DNA from: an uncultured Acetatifactor sp.
GTDB lineage: Bacteria > Bacillota > Clostridia > Lachnospirales > Lachnospiraceae
Reading direction: 5' to 3'
Length of the DNA stretch: 47,883 bases
NCBI GenBank assembly: GCA_910586215.1
Contig: CAJUGH010000010.1
Location: 73,503-121,385, forward strand
Shown here: positions 16,303-25,682 of the stretch, piece after piece
Layout of the letters: every line of letters begins with the position of its first letter
Position numbering within the stretch: the first letter of the stretch is position 1
The notes under the pieces: generated by a model
Told to the model about the DNA's origin: nothing
The model's database searches: none
The model's input: the letters and a program-made list of their open reading frames with translations, nothing else
Position numbers and translations under genes: made by a program

Positions 16303-17796
16303 ATGCAGCAGATAACGGAACAGCAGATATTGGCGCTGGCCCCCAACCCGGCGGCAGCCGCCAATGGGAAGAAGATCTCCCAGAAAGGGGGATTTGTGAG
16401 GCTGGAGGCTTCGGCAGACGGAACCTTCTATCTGGGGGAATGTCAAGGCAGCGGCAAGAGCAATTACATTACCACGGCAGACTACATAAAACCGGAGGCC
16501 CCGGTGTTTCGTTGCTCCTGCCCCAGCAGGCAGTTTCCCTGCAAACACAGCCTGGCCCTGCTCTATGAGATTCTGTATGGGAAGAAATTTGCCTCCTGTG
16601 AGATACCGGAGGATATCTTGAAGAAGCGGGAGAAGAAGCAGGCCAGGACAGTCAGGGCACAAGAGGCGGCCCCGGGCACCGGAGAAGGAGCAGGAAACGG
16701 GCAGGGGGAAACAGCCATCCGGGAAGAGGGAAGCGGGGCCAGGAAGAAATCTTCCAGCGCCGGGAAGGCAGTCAGGACCAGGAAGTGGAAGAAGCAGTTG
16801 GAAGGGCTGGATCTTGCACAGAAGCTGGTAAGGGAGCTTCTGGATGCAGGCCTGGGCACCATGGGCGGGGCTGCCCTCAAGACCTACCGGGACCTGGCAA
16901 AGCAGCTTGGGGATTACTATCTGCCGGGTCCCCAGAGACTGCTGAACCGCTTGATCCTGGAGATAGAAGCTTTCCAGAAGGACCAGGAGGAGGCACATTA
17001 CGACAATGCCCTGGATGTACTGGAGAAATTGTGGACCCTGGTGAAAAAGTCCAGGAGCTATCTGCAGGACCAGCTGGAGGGCAGGGGGGAAGAGACAGCC
17101 ACTCCTTTGTATGAGGAACTGGGAGGAATCTGGAAGCTGTCGGAACTGGAAGCAGCAGGCTGTTCCCGCAGCAATGTGCGGCTGGTGCAGCTTGCCTTCT
17201 GGGTGGAATACGATGAGGCCAGGAAGGAGTACATAGACACAGGCTACTGGGTGGAACCCGGCACGGGGGAAGTGACCTTGACTTTAAACTACAGGCCCTT
17301 GAAGGCGCTGAAATACGTGAAGCAGGAGGATAGTTTTTTTGGTGCCATGGAGGTGGAGACCATGTGTCGCTATCCCGGGGACGGCAATTGCAGGGTAAGG
17401 TGGGACCATGGAATAGCAGGGGAAGCCACGGCTGCGGATCTGGCCCAGATCCGCAGCCTGGCACCAAAGTCTGTGGCCGCAGAGGCGAAGGCTGCCAAGA
17501 ACCTGCTGAAGAATGCCATGGAGGATCCCATACTGTACCGGCTGGTGGCCTACGACCAGATCGGGCAGGGAGAGAGTGGGCTTGTGCTAAGGGACAGCCA
17601 GGGCGGGACGATCCTGCTGGGGGATTATCCGGGCAGGGAGTCCACTACGGAAAGGCTGCGTACCCTGCCGGATAGCAGGTTGCTGCAGGGCCAGGTGCTA
17701 CTGGGAGGTTTCTATTATGACCGGGATGCCAGGCGTCTGCTGTTCTGGCCTTTGAGCATTGTGACGGGAGAGGGAATCGTCCGGCTGCTGTATTAG
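16303..17796 (+). CDS. SWIM zinc finger protein, first gene of five-gene MoxR-VWA operon
   Basis: A 497-residue protein. The SWIM motif FRCSCPSRQFPCKHSLALLY (Cys71, Cys73, Cys80, His82) should bind zinc and mediate DNA or protein contacts. Before it lies a conserved LTEQQILALAP-like start (ITEQQILALAPNPAAAANGK). A basic, Ala/Gly/Glu-rich linker covers about 100-165, and the rest (170-497) is mixed helix and strand of no known fold, ending with a beta-rich YDRDARRLLFWPLSIVTGEG. I chose ATG 16303 by ribosome site spacing; ATG 16297 and longer frames are open. The next gene follows after 17 bp. In other bacteria a SWIM gene with this neighbourhood (DUF5691, MoxR, DUF5682, VWA) is recurrent. Confidence 0.85.
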   Translation: MQQITEQQILALAPNPAAAANGKKISQKGGFVRLEASADGTFYLGECQGSGKSNYITTADYIKPEAPVFRCSCPSRQFPCKHSLALLYEILYGKKFASCEIPEDILKKREKKQARTVRAQEAAPGTGEGAGNGQGETAIREEGSGARKKSSSAGKAVRTRKWKKQLEGLDLAQKLVRELLDAGLGTMGGAALKTYRDLAKQLGDYYLPGPQRLLNRLILEIEAFQKDQEEAHYDNALDVLEKLWTLVKKSRSYLQDQLEGRGEETATPLYEELGGIWKLSELEAAGCSRSNVRLVQLAFWVEYDEARKEYIDTGYWVEPGTGEVTLTLNYRPLKALKYVKQEDSFFGAMEVETMCRYPGDGNCRVRWDHGIAGEATAADLAQIRSLAPKSVAAEAKAAKNLLKNAMEDPILYRLVAYDQIGQGESGLVLRDSQGGTILLGDYPGRESTTERLRTLPDSRLLQGQVLLGGFYYDRDARRLLFWPLSIVTGEGIVRLLY

Positions 17797-17813
17797 GAAA
17801 GTGGGGGTATAAG

Positions 17814-19946
17814 ATGGATATTGCGCCTGTATATGAATTGCGTGAGAGATTAAAAGTAGGAGCAGTGGCAGGAAGTGGGCTTGCAGCTTCCGATTTTAGG
17901 CTGAAACGGGCCATAGAGGCCTTAAGCCCGCTGGCAGCGGCATCCCCGGTTTTTGCAAAACTGGAGAAACTCTCCCGGCTGGTGATCCAGGAGGAGAACC
18001 CGGACCGGGCAGGTGCCCTTCTGGACGCCATCACCCTGGCAGACGCCCTGCTGTGTACCCAGGGGAAGGTGGATGTGGCCGGGGAGATGGAGCCGATCTT
18101 TACGTCCGGGGAGGAAGAAGGGCAGCCCATGCCTGTGGTAAATGTGCCCTATTCGGTACTGACCCCTCTTCTGGATGCCCTGGGGAATTCCGGCGGCGGC
18201 AGATATAGCTATGTGATGGAACTGCGGCAGGAGCATCCGGAACTATTTAAGGATTATCGGGTGCAGACTGCCATGGTGAAAGCCCTGGGGGCTTCCTATG
18301 GGGAACTGGCCGAGGCAGTGGCCGGATGGCTGGTGGAGGATGGCAGGGGAGCTGGCATTCTGCCCCTGCTGAGGAAGGACTTTGACCCCAAGGGGAAGAA
18401 AGAGATGGTGCGCCGGGTGCAGGTGATGGAGAAGATTACCGGGGCGGGATCCAATGCCTTCTACTTAGAACAGCTTCCCCAGGCAGAGAAGGAGGTCCGG
18501 GGTGCCCTGCTCTATGCGCTGCGCCACAGCCAGGAGAACCAGGATATCCTGATGCAGATGGCGGCCACGGAGCGGGGGAACAACCAGAAGATGGCCTGTT
18601 GTGCCCTGGCTTTCATGGACGGGGAAAAAGTCTGGGCATATTTTGATGCCCTGGCACAGAAGAAGCCTGCCGAGACGGCCTTTTTCCTGGAACAGTCCAG
18701 GCTGCCGGGAGCAGAGGAAGTGACAGCCCGGATCTTTAGCGGAACCATACGCAGATGGCAGGAGCAAGGGGGGAAACCTTGCAAGGAGATGGAGCCGGTG
18801 CTGGAAGCCTGCCTGCACTCCCTTGCAGGAAAAAGCGGTCCGGGAGCCTGTGCATGCTACCGGCTGGGTGCCTCCATAGGCAGCGGTCTGGATGTGCCCA
18901 TAGAGAATGGCAAGGAAGGCCGGGAGGTTATGACTTTTACAGCGCCGGGCGGGAAGTATAAAGGGAAGAATTCTTATTTCAGCAAGGTACTGCCGGATAC
19001 CCTGCAGCAGAGCATCCTGTGCGGCGGGGGGAAGGCGGCGTCTGGGCAGGGTCTGCATCCTGGAGGCGGTCCGAAGGATCTGCGGCCTGAGGGAAGTCCA
19101 GAGGGTCTGTATCCTGGAGAAAGTTCGGAGGCTTTGTATCCTGAGGGAAGTGCGGGGGGAGTCTCTGGGGATTCCCCGCAGCCGGCCAGGGAACTGGCGG
19201 CCCTGGCCGGGGAACTGTACGAAACCTATGGGGAACCCTATTTCCCAGCGGCCATGGCAGCAGCCCTGTCTGAGGGTACCAGCAAAACATGTCTGGGGCT
19301 TCTGGCAGACTTTGTGGTAGAGAAAAAGCTTCTGGGGACGAAAGTAAAGAAGGACCGGGCAGGACTGGTGGCCCAGGCCCTGGCCCCGGTGCGGGCGGCT
19401 TCCGGGGGTGGGTACCAGGTCTGCGTGACCCGGGTACCTTCCGGGGATTTCCCGCCGGAGACTTTTACCTGGCCTGTATCCGGCATAACGGATAAAATGG
19501 TGGAACTACTGATGGAACTGGAAGATACGGGGACAGACCGGGTGCTGGCAGCCTGGATCCAGCCAGGGGACAAGGGACAGTGTGACCGCCTGGCTGCCTA
19601 TTTCCACAAGAGGGCCCTGGAGGTGGAGGAGAACCAGATGTACCTGGAACCCATGCGCCGCTGCCAGGCACAGGACTGCAGTCATATGGCGGTGCAATAC
19701 TTTTCCCGGAACAAGGGCAGGATCTATAACTGGCAGATGGAGAATTATCTGAAACAGCTTCCGGGAAGTGCCGCAAGCCGTCTGGAGGAGGCGAAACGTG
19801 TACTGGAACTTCTGAAAACTGGGAAGCTGAAGGCTATCAACGGGTGGTCAGCAAATGGTCCTGTGGAAGAATTTATCCAGAGGATGCAGTTTATGCAGAT
19901 CCAGGAGGAGAAAGGGCAGGATGGCCAGGACGACGCATCTATATGA
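17814..19946 (+). CDS. Large helical-repeat protein, DUF5691-like by position
   Basis: A 710-residue protein with no membrane segments. Much of it reads as helical hairpins (for example ILPLLRKDFDPKGKKEMVRR, EVRGALLYALRHSQENQD, WAYFDALAQKKPAETAFFLE), suggesting a HEAT-like scaffold. About residues 414-449 are four tandem 9-residue units of the pattern L-x-P-x-x-x-P/S-E/K-x, a low-complexity insert. In actinobacterial operons with the same gene order this slot is a DUF5691 protein, so I call it DUF5691-like by context; direct similarity was not tested. AAGTGGGGG precedes ATG 17814. It could hold the ATPase partners together (inference). Confidence 0.6.
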   Translation: MDIAPVYELRERLKVGAVAGSGLAASDFRLKRAIEALSPLAAASPVFAKLEKLSRLVIQEENPDRAGALLDAITLADALLCTQGKVDVAGEMEPIFTSGEEEGQPMPVVNVPYSVLTPLLDALGNSGGGRYSYVMELRQEHPELFKDYRVQTAMVKALGASYGELAEAVAGWLVEDGRGAGILPLLRKDFDPKGKKEMVRRVQVMEKITGAGSNAFYLEQLPQAEKEVRGALLYALRHSQENQDILMQMAATERGNNQKMACCALAFMDGEKVWAYFDALAQKKPAETAFFLEQSRLPGAEEVTARIFSGTIRRWQEQGGKPCKEMEPVLEACLHSLAGKSGPGACACYRLGASIGSGLDVPIENGKEGREVMTFTAPGGKYKGKNSYFSKVLPDTLQQSILCGGGKAASGQGLHPGGGPKDLRPEGSPEGLYPGESSEALYPEGSAGGVSGDSPQPARELAALAGELYETYGEPYFPAAMAAALSEGTSKTCLGLLADFVVEKKLLGTKVKKDRAGLVAQALAPVRAASGGGYQVCVTRVPSGDFPPETFTWPVSGITDKMVELLMELEDTGTDRVLAAWIQPGDKGQCDRLAAYFHKRALEVEENQMYLEPMRRCQAQDCSHMAVQYFSRNKGRIYNWQMENYLKQLPGSAASRLEEAKRVLELLKTGKLKAINGWSANGPVEEFIQRMQFMQIQEEKGQDGQDDASI
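19053..19160 (+). repeat. Four tandem 27-bp imperfect repeats inside the DUF5691-like gene
   Basis: The units encode LHPGGGPKD, LRPEGSPEG, LYPGESSEA and LYPEGSAGG. All keep the reading frame. Such in-frame repeats can change copy number by slippage and alter linker length. Confidence 0.7.
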
Positions 19947-20040
19947 AATGGCATTATGAAGTCATAAGAAGGAAAAGCGCAATTGGCATGCCTGCAAAGC
20001 GCACAAGATGTATCAGAATGATATAGAACAGGAGAAAGCA

Positions 20041-21135
20041 GTGGCTATGGAGAAGAATCAGGTACAGAGGCTGCCGGCAGAGCAGCTCTTTCAGGAAGAA
20101 ATCAATGCTTTGATAGAAGCGGAGACGGATCCGGTTCCCAGGGGATGGAAGATGTCCCCCAGGTCCGTGCGCACCTATATCTGCGGTGGCAAGGCGGGGC
20201 AGACACCCATTACTCCCAAATATATCGGCCAGGAGCGCCTTGTGGAGATCGCCATTGCCACCCTGGTCACAGACAGGGCGCTGCTCCTTATCGGGGAACC
20301 GGGCACAGCCAAGAGCTGGCTGTCGGAGCATCTGGCCGCAGCCATCAACGGGGATTCCACCAAGGTGATCCAGGGTACGGCGGGTACCACAGAGGAACAG
20401 ATCCGATATTCCTGGAATTATGCCATGCTGATCGCCCAGGGGCCTTCCCTGGAAGCCATGCTGAAAAGTCCGGTGCTCACGGCCATGGAGACGGGCACCA
20501 TTGCCAGGGTGGAGGAGATCTCCCGCTGTGCCAGTGAAGTGCAGGATGCACTGATCTCCATCCTGTCAGAGAAACGGGTGTCCATACCGGAACTGGGGAT
20601 GGAAGTGCCAGCCCAGAAAGGTTTCTCTGTCATAGCCACGGCCAATACCCGGGACAAAGGGGTGAACGAGATGTCGGCGGCCTTGAAAAGGCGGTTTAAC
20701 ATTGTAGTGCTGCCCACTCCTGCGGATCTGGACGCAGAGATGGAGATCGTGAAGACGCGGGTGGAACAGCAGGCAGGAGGGCTGGACCTGAATGCCAAAC
20801 TGCCTTCTGCGGAGGTGGTGGAGAAAGTGTGTACCATTTTCCGGGAGCTGCGCTGCGGGGAGACATTAGACCGGAGCCAGAAGGTGAAGGCCACTTCCGG
20901 CGTGCTGTCCACAGCGGAGTCCATTTCCCTTCTGTGCAACAGTATGGCCCTGGCAGGCAGTTTTGGAAACGGTGACATCACGGATTATGACCTGGCGGCA
21001 GGGTTGCAGGGGGCAGTGGTGAAGGAAGAAGAGAAAGATGCCATTGCCTGGAAGGAATACCTGGAGAATGTGATGAAGAAACGGGGATCCCGCTGGGCGG
21101 GACTCTACCGGGCCTGTAGGGAGTTGAACCAGTGA
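20041..21135 (+). CDS. MoxR-type AAA+ ATPase
   Basis: A 364-residue AAA+ protein of the MoxR/RavA class. Walker A is GEPGTAKS (85-92 from the chosen start), followed by SWLSEHLA; a Walker B-like segment GTIARVEEIS and sensor 1 FSVIATANTRDKGVNEM follow, and the arginine finger region is LKRRFNIVVLPTP. MoxR ATPases act as chaperones that remodel partner proteins, often with von Willebrand A proteins. Here the VWA gene is two genes downstream. The start is GTG 20041, six bases after AGGAG; ATG 20047 or 20008 are alternatives. The last four bases overlap the DUF5682 start. Confidence 0.92.
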   Translation: MAMEKNQVQRLPAEQLFQEEINALIEAETDPVPRGWKMSPRSVRTYICGGKAGQTPITPKYIGQERLVEIAIATLVTDRALLLIGEPGTAKSWLSEHLAAAINGDSTKVIQGTAGTTEEQIRYSWNYAMLIAQGPSLEAMLKSPVLTAMETGTIARVEEISRCASEVQDALISILSEKRVSIPELGMEVPAQKGFSVIATANTRDKGVNEMSAALKRRFNIVVLPTPADLDAEMEIVKTRVEQQAGGLDLNAKLPSAEVVEKVCTIFRELRCGETLDRSQKVKATSGVLSTAESISLLCNSMALAGSFGNGDITDYDLAAGLQGAVVKEEEKDAIAWKEYLENVMKKRGSRWAGLYRACRELNQ

Positions 21136-23411
21136 TGAGCAGAGAACCCTTTTTTTTCGGAATCCGGCACCTGTCCCCGGCAGGGGCTTATTACCTGCGG
21201 CAGATTCTTTCTAAGCGACTTCCCAGGCTGGTGCTGGTGGAAGGACCCTGTGACCTGGGGGATGAGATGGCCCATATGCGCAGGGAAGAGGCCAGGCCAC
21301 CTATGGCTGTGCTGGCTTATACCAGGGAAGCCCCGGTGCGGACGATCCTGTATCCTTTTGCGTCCTATTCCCCGGAATACCAGGCCATATTGTGGTGTGG
21401 TGAACATCATGTGGAGTGCCGTTTCATGGATCTGCCAACAGATGTGTTCCTGGCACTACCAGCCAGGGAGGATATACCGGAGGCAGAAAATAGTGGGGAG
21501 GAAGAGCGTTTCCAGGTGTACCGTGCCTTGGATGAGCGCTGTGGGGAAGACGGGCACGAGACCTTCTGGGAGCGGACCCTGGAGCAGGCTGGTGACTGGA
21601 AAGGTTATATGGAGGGGGCCAACCTCTTTGGCAGGCGGGTCCGGGAAATGACCGGGGAAGGGGACAGGGACTGGGAGGAGATCCGCCTGCGGGAGGCCTG
21701 GATGCGGGGACAGATCCGGAAGGCCGTGGCAGAGGGGATCCCTCCGGAGGAGATCCTGGTTGTCACCGGTGCCTACCATGTGGAAGGACTGAAAGGCTGG
21801 GAACAGGTGCCGGGAGAGGAAGAAACAAAATGCCTGCAGGCCCTGCCCCGGATAGCGTCCAGCCATACCTTGATGCCCTACTCGGATTACCGGCTGTCTT
21901 CCCGTTCCGGATATGGGGCCGGGAACAAGGCGCCAGCCTATTATGGCCTGCTGTGGGAAGGGCTGCACGGGGAGGATCCCATGTATGTCGCTTACCGCTA
22001 TCTGGCTAAGATAGCAGGATTCCAGCGGAAGGGTGGTTCACCGGTGTCCTCGGCAGAGGTCATAGAAGCAGTGCGGCTGGCTGTGGAACTGGCACAGATG
22101 CGGGGCGGGCAGATACCGGCCCTCAGGGATCTCAGGGATGCAGCAGTGACCTGCCTGGGAGGCGGTCATTTTGCTTCCATCAGCCTGGCTGTGGCAGATA
22201 CGGAGATTGGCACCAGGATCGGCAGCCTGCCGGAAGGGGTGAGCCGGACCAGTATCCAGGAGGATTTCTACAGGCAGCTTAAAGAATGGAAGCTGGAAAA
22301 ATACAGGGATATCACAGCCCAGGATCTGGCCCTGGATCTAAGGGAGAAGCGGAATGTGGTGTCGGAGAAGTCAGCTTTCCTGGACCTGCACCGCTCCTTT
22401 TTCCTGCACCGGCTGCGTGTGCTGGGGGTCAGCTTCGGAGTGCCGCAAAAAAATGTCCAGGACAATGCTACCTGGGCAGAACACTGGCAGCTTCGCTGGA
22501 CGCCGGAGGCTGAGATCCAGTTGGTGGAATCTGCCTTGAAAGGGGACACCATCCTCCAGGCAGTGTCTTTCCAGATGAAAGAGAGTGTGGAAGGGGCAGG
22601 GAATCTGGGCAGCATCGCCCAGGTCATTGAGGATGCCTTTCTGTGCGGCATGCCGGCTGCGGCAGGCCAGGCCACAGATATCCTGGCTCACAGGGCGGTG
22701 GATGTCGTCTCCCTGGAGGAACTGGCCAGGACTGTGGAACGGTTGTCGGTGGCAATCCGGTATGGCAATATCAGACAGGTGGATGAGAAGCCACTGGTGC
22801 CTGTGCTGGGCAGGATATTCTACCGGGCCTGCCTGTTGTTGCCCGGTGCCTGCGTCTGTGATGAGGGGGCATCCCATGTAGTGGTCACTGCCATGCAGCA
22901 GTTAAACGGTGCAGCCCTGGCCCACGAATTCCTGGACCAGGAGGGCTGGATCCAGGCTCTTTTCCAGGTGGCAGACAGGGATGACTTGAATACCAGGCTT
23001 TCCGGTTTTGCAGCTGCAGTGTTGTTGGAGCGGGGTCTGATGGATACGAAGCGGCTGCAGACAGAGGTGGGCCGCAGGCTCTCCCCGGGCATGCCTGCAG
23101 ATCTGGGTGCCGGATGGTTCGAGGGACTGGCCATGAAGAACAGGTATGCCTTGATTGCCAGGCTGTCTCTCTGGGAGAGCCTGGACGGGTACCTGGACAC
23201 CTTGGACCAGGAGGAGTTCAAGCGGGCGCTGGTGTTCCTGCGGCGTGCTTTTGCAGACTTTACCGCCAGGGAGAAGGATGAGATTGCGGAGAACCTGGGA
23301 GAGATCTGGAACTTGAACGGCAACCAGGTCAGCCAGGTGTTAAACGCTGTCCTGGGAGAGGAGGAATCCGGGCTTCTGGAGAGCCTGGATGACTTTGATT
23401 TTGACCTGTGA
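21132..23411 (+). CDS. DUF5682 family protein
   Basis: A 759-residue soluble protein. It begins FFFGIRHLSPAGAYYLRQIL and LPRLVLVEGPCDL, the signature start of DUF5682, reminiscent of the Tiki/TraB/ChaN-like metal-dependent hydrolase fold, with a later VTGAYHVEGLKGWEQVP block whose His could be catalytic. The remainder is helical and repetitive. Its gene overlaps the MoxR gene by four bases (ATGA), so the two are translationally coupled and probably made in fixed ratio. No biochemical function has been assigned as far as I know; a hydrolase activity is speculation from the fold resemblance. Confidence 0.82.
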   Translation: MMSREPFFFGIRHLSPAGAYYLRQILSKRLPRLVLVEGPCDLGDEMAHMRREEARPPMAVLAYTREAPVRTILYPFASYSPEYQAILWCGEHHVECRFMDLPTDVFLALPAREDIPEAENSGEEERFQVYRALDERCGEDGHETFWERTLEQAGDWKGYMEGANLFGRRVREMTGEGDRDWEEIRLREAWMRGQIRKAVAEGIPPEEILVVTGAYHVEGLKGWEQVPGEEETKCLQALPRIASSHTLMPYSDYRLSSRSGYGAGNKAPAYYGLLWEGLHGEDPMYVAYRYLAKIAGFQRKGGSPVSSAEVIEAVRLAVELAQMRGGQIPALRDLRDAAVTCLGGGHFASISLAVADTEIGTRIGSLPEGVSRTSIQEDFYRQLKEWKLEKYRDITAQDLALDLREKRNVVSEKSAFLDLHRSFFLHRLRVLGVSFGVPQKNVQDNATWAEHWQLRWTPEAEIQLVESALKGDTILQAVSFQMKESVEGAGNLGSIAQVIEDAFLCGMPAAAGQATDILAHRAVDVVSLEELARTVERLSVAIRYGNIRQVDEKPLVPVLGRIFYRACLLLPGACVCDEGASHVVVTAMQQLNGAALAHEFLDQEGWIQALFQVADRDDLNTRLSGFAAAVLLERGLMDTKRLQTEVGRRLSPGMPADLGAGWFEGLAMKNRYALIARLSLWESLDGYLDTLDQEEFKRALVFLRRAFADFTAREKDEIAENLGEIWNLNGNQVSQVLNAVLGEEESGLLESLDDFDFDL

Positions 23412-23551
23412 GATGGCAAGGACGTAAGGACCGGGGTGCTGGTACCGATATGTGGCATATCCAATGGAACTGATGCTACAGGCCGAAAGAGGGGAAGCGT
23501 GCTGGATAGATAGGCAGGTTGTTATGGAAGAGGAAGGGAAGGGGACAGATC

Positions 23552-24736
23552 ATGGAGACAGAGGATAGGATCCGCCGCTGGCGGCTCATACTGGGACAGG
23601 AGAGCAAGGACCGTTTTGAGCAGATGGGAGGCGGGAGCCTTACAGGGGAACAGGATCTCATGGACCAGGCCCTGGCGGCGATCTACAACCGCACAGAGAG
23701 CGGTGGTTTTGGCATGGGGGGCGCAGGTGCAGGGAAGGGTCCATCCAATCCCCAGATTACCCGTTGGCTGGGGGATGTGCGCAGTCTGTTCGGCCAGGAT
23801 CTGGTGACAGTGATCCAGTCAGATGCGGTGAACCGGTGCGGATTAAAGCAGCTTCTCTTTGAGCCGGAACTGCTGGAGAACCTGGAGCCGGATGTGAACC
23901 TGGCTGCCACCATCATGCTCTTAAAGGAGCAGATTCCAAAAAGATCCAAGGAGAGTGTGCGCAGGTTCATCCGCAGGATCGTGGAGGAGATCAACCGTCT
24001 GCTGGAGCAGGATATCCGCAGGGCCGTCATCTCCTCCTTGAACCGCAGGAGACATTCTCCCATTCCGTCTGCGGCAGCCCTGGATTTTCGGATGACCATT
24101 TCCCGGAACTTGAAGAATTACAACCCGGATCTTGGGACCATTGTGCCGGAACATTATTATTTTTTTGACAGGACCAGCACAACAGCGGCCAATAAATGGA
24201 CCGTGATCCTGGATATCGACCAGAGTGGTTCCATGGGGCAGTCCGTGATTTATTCCTCTGTCATGAGTTGCATCCTGGCCAGCATGGCCAGCCTGCGCAC
24301 CCGTGTGGTAGCATTTGACACCAATATTGTGGACCTTACAGAGAAGTGTGAGGATCCGGTTGACCTGCTGTTCGGGTTCCAGCTAGGGGGTGGAACCAAT
24401 ATTGAGAAATCCGTAGCCTACTGTGAGCAGTATGTGGAGAACCCGGCCAAGACCCTGTTTTTCCTGATATCCGACCTGGAGGAGGGCGGGAACCGGGCGG
24501 GACTTCTGCGGCGGCTGGAGGATCTGAAGGGGGCCGGTGTCACAGTGGTCTGCCTGCTGGCCCTGGCAGACGGAGGCAGGCCTTACTACGATGAGCAGAT
24601 GGCACAGCGCATTGCAGGACTGCACATTCCCTGCTTTGCCTGTAACCCCCAGATGCTGCCGCAGCTTCTGGAGCGGGCATTTGCCGGACAGGACCTGGCG
24701 GCATTTGCCAAGGAGTTTGAGAAACGAAAGGTGTGA
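23552..24736 (+). CDS. von Willebrand factor A domain protein
   Basis: A 394-residue protein, last in the operon. Residues 1-210 are a helical N-terminal region (LGDVRSLFGQDLVTVIQS, RRFIRRIVEEINRLLEQDI). The VWA domain follows, with a complete MIDAS: DQSGSMG (Asp223, Ser225, Ser227), the GGGTNI Thr, and an acidic ISDLEEGG. MIDAS sites bind a divalent cation and a ligand Asp/Glu, and in MoxR pairs the VWA protein is the adaptor or client. ATG 23552 follows AGGGGAC; the frame is open back to 23519. The 140-bp gap before it contains GATATG-TGG-CATATC (23447-23461) but no clear promoter. Confidence 0.9.
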   Translation: METEDRIRRWRLILGQESKDRFEQMGGGSLTGEQDLMDQALAAIYNRTESGGFGMGGAGAGKGPSNPQITRWLGDVRSLFGQDLVTVIQSDAVNRCGLKQLLFEPELLENLEPDVNLAATIMLLKEQIPKRSKESVRRFIRRIVEEINRLLEQDIRRAVISSLNRRRHSPIPSAAALDFRMTISRNLKNYNPDLGTIVPEHYYFFDRTSTTAANKWTVILDIDQSGSMGQSVIYSSVMSCILASMASLRTRVVAFDTNIVDLTEKCEDPVDLLFGFQLGGGTNIEKSVAYCEQYVENPAKTLFFLISDLEEGGNRAGLLRRLEDLKGAGVTVVCLLALADGGRPYYDEQMAQRIAGLHIPCFACNPQMLPQLLERAFAGQDLAAFAKEFEKRKV

Positions 24737-24759
24737 AAGGAATAGAGATTTCCGTGGGA

Positions 24760-24788
24760 TTGCCGAATCCCGGAGAATCTGATATAGT
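24760..24788 (+). promoter_or_regulatory. Promoter of the yqeY-like gene
   Basis: TTGCCG (24760-24765), 17-bp spacer, TATAGT (24783-24788). A small AGGCC/GGCCT hairpin lies in the leader at 24820-24834. Confidence 0.6.
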
Positions 24789-24907
24789 AGAAGGAAAAGT
24801 GAGGAATTGCTTCCGGTGGAGGCCTTTTCGGCCTGGGTGGCCTATGCATTGGTATATGGCAGGACGGGTGTCTGGGAAGTGCCGGGAGCAGGAAAGGCAG
24901 GAATCAA

Positions 24908-25348
24908 ATGGAGTTAGAACAACTGAGGAGTGACATGGTAGCAGCCATGAAGGCCAGGGACAAGGACAGAAAGGATGCGGTCTCTTCCCTGGTATCTGCC
25001 GTGAAAAAGGCGGCAATTGATGAAGGATGCAGGGAAAATGTGCCCGCAGAACTGGTGGACCGGGTGATTATCAAGGAACTGAAGACAGCAAAGGAACAGT
25101 TGGACACCTGTCCGGACAACAGGGAAGACCTGCGGGCAGAATACCAGAAACGATACGATGTCATTGCGCAGTACGCGCCACGGATGATGTCCCAGGAGGA
25201 AGTGCAGGAATATATCCAGGGACATTTTGAGGAACTGCTGGCCACCGGGAATAAGGGGCAGGTCATGAAGGCAGTCATGGGGGAACTGAAGGGGAAGGCA
25301 GACGGCAAGGTCATCAATGAGACAGTGGCCCGGCTGTGCAGCCAGTAA
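24908..25348 (+). CDS. GatB/YqeY domain protein
   Basis: A 146-residue protein matching the YqeY family, related to the C-terminal tRNA-contacting domain of the amidotransferase GatB. Visible blocks are LRSDMVAAMKARDKDRKDAVSSLVSAVKKA, YQKRYDVIAQYAPRMMSQEEV and NKGQVMKAVMGELKGKADGKVINE. The stand-alone role is not firmly established; tRNA interaction is assumed from the domain. AGGCAGGAATCAA precedes ATG 24908. The gene has its own promoter and a good terminator. Confidence 0.92.
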   Translation: MELEQLRSDMVAAMKARDKDRKDAVSSLVSAVKKAAIDEGCRENVPAELVDRVIIKELKTAKEQLDTCPDNREDLRAEYQKRYDVIAQYAPRMMSQEEVQEYIQGHFEELLATGNKGQVMKAVMGELKGKADGKVINETVARLCSQ

Positions 25349-25366
25349 CGCTGCATGCTCACTCTG

Positions 25367-25406
25367 GTTGCTGTTACGTTCACAGCAACAAATTTTATGT
25401 TTTTTT
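25367..25406 (+). terminator. Terminator after yqeY-like gene
   Basis: GTTGCTGT (25367-25374) pairs with ACAGCAAC (25382-25389), followed by AAATTTTATGTTTTTTT. Confidence 0.75.
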
Positions 25407-25408
25407 AA

Positions 25409-25438
25409 TTGACATCATGGCCTGCAAAAAGGTATGAT
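25409..25438 (+). promoter_or_regulatory. Promoter of the citrate synthase gene
   Basis: TTGACA (25409-25414), 18-bp spacer, TATGAT (25433-25438). A GCCTT/AAGGC hairpin lies just downstream at 25450-25463. Confidence 0.7.
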
Positions 25439-25478
25439 AAATAAAATAAGCCTTATTCAAGGCAAAACTGTCAATGTT

Positions 25479-25513
25479 TCATCTGGCAAAATCATCTGGC
25501 AGGGTCATCTGGC
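25479..25513 (+). repeat. Triple TCATCTGGC repeat in the citrate synthase leader
   Basis: TCATCTGGC occurs at 25479-25487, 25492-25500 and 25505-25513, an exact 13-bp period. It lies 40-75 bp downstream of the -10 box, so it is transcribed. The rest of the leader to 25682 has no visible gene. Confidence 0.6.
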
Positions 25514-25682
25514 TGCGGTACGGTCCCTGTCAGTCGCGATTACGGTACAAGTCCGTGAACCCCGTTTGCTTGTCTGATAAGGGAACCCTGGTTATCACTT
25601 GGAAGGAAATGGAAGGAACTGTGTTATTTTACGGGTGTGCCGTATGTGTCCGGTGTACAAAAGGGAAGAGGAGGTATGTTTA

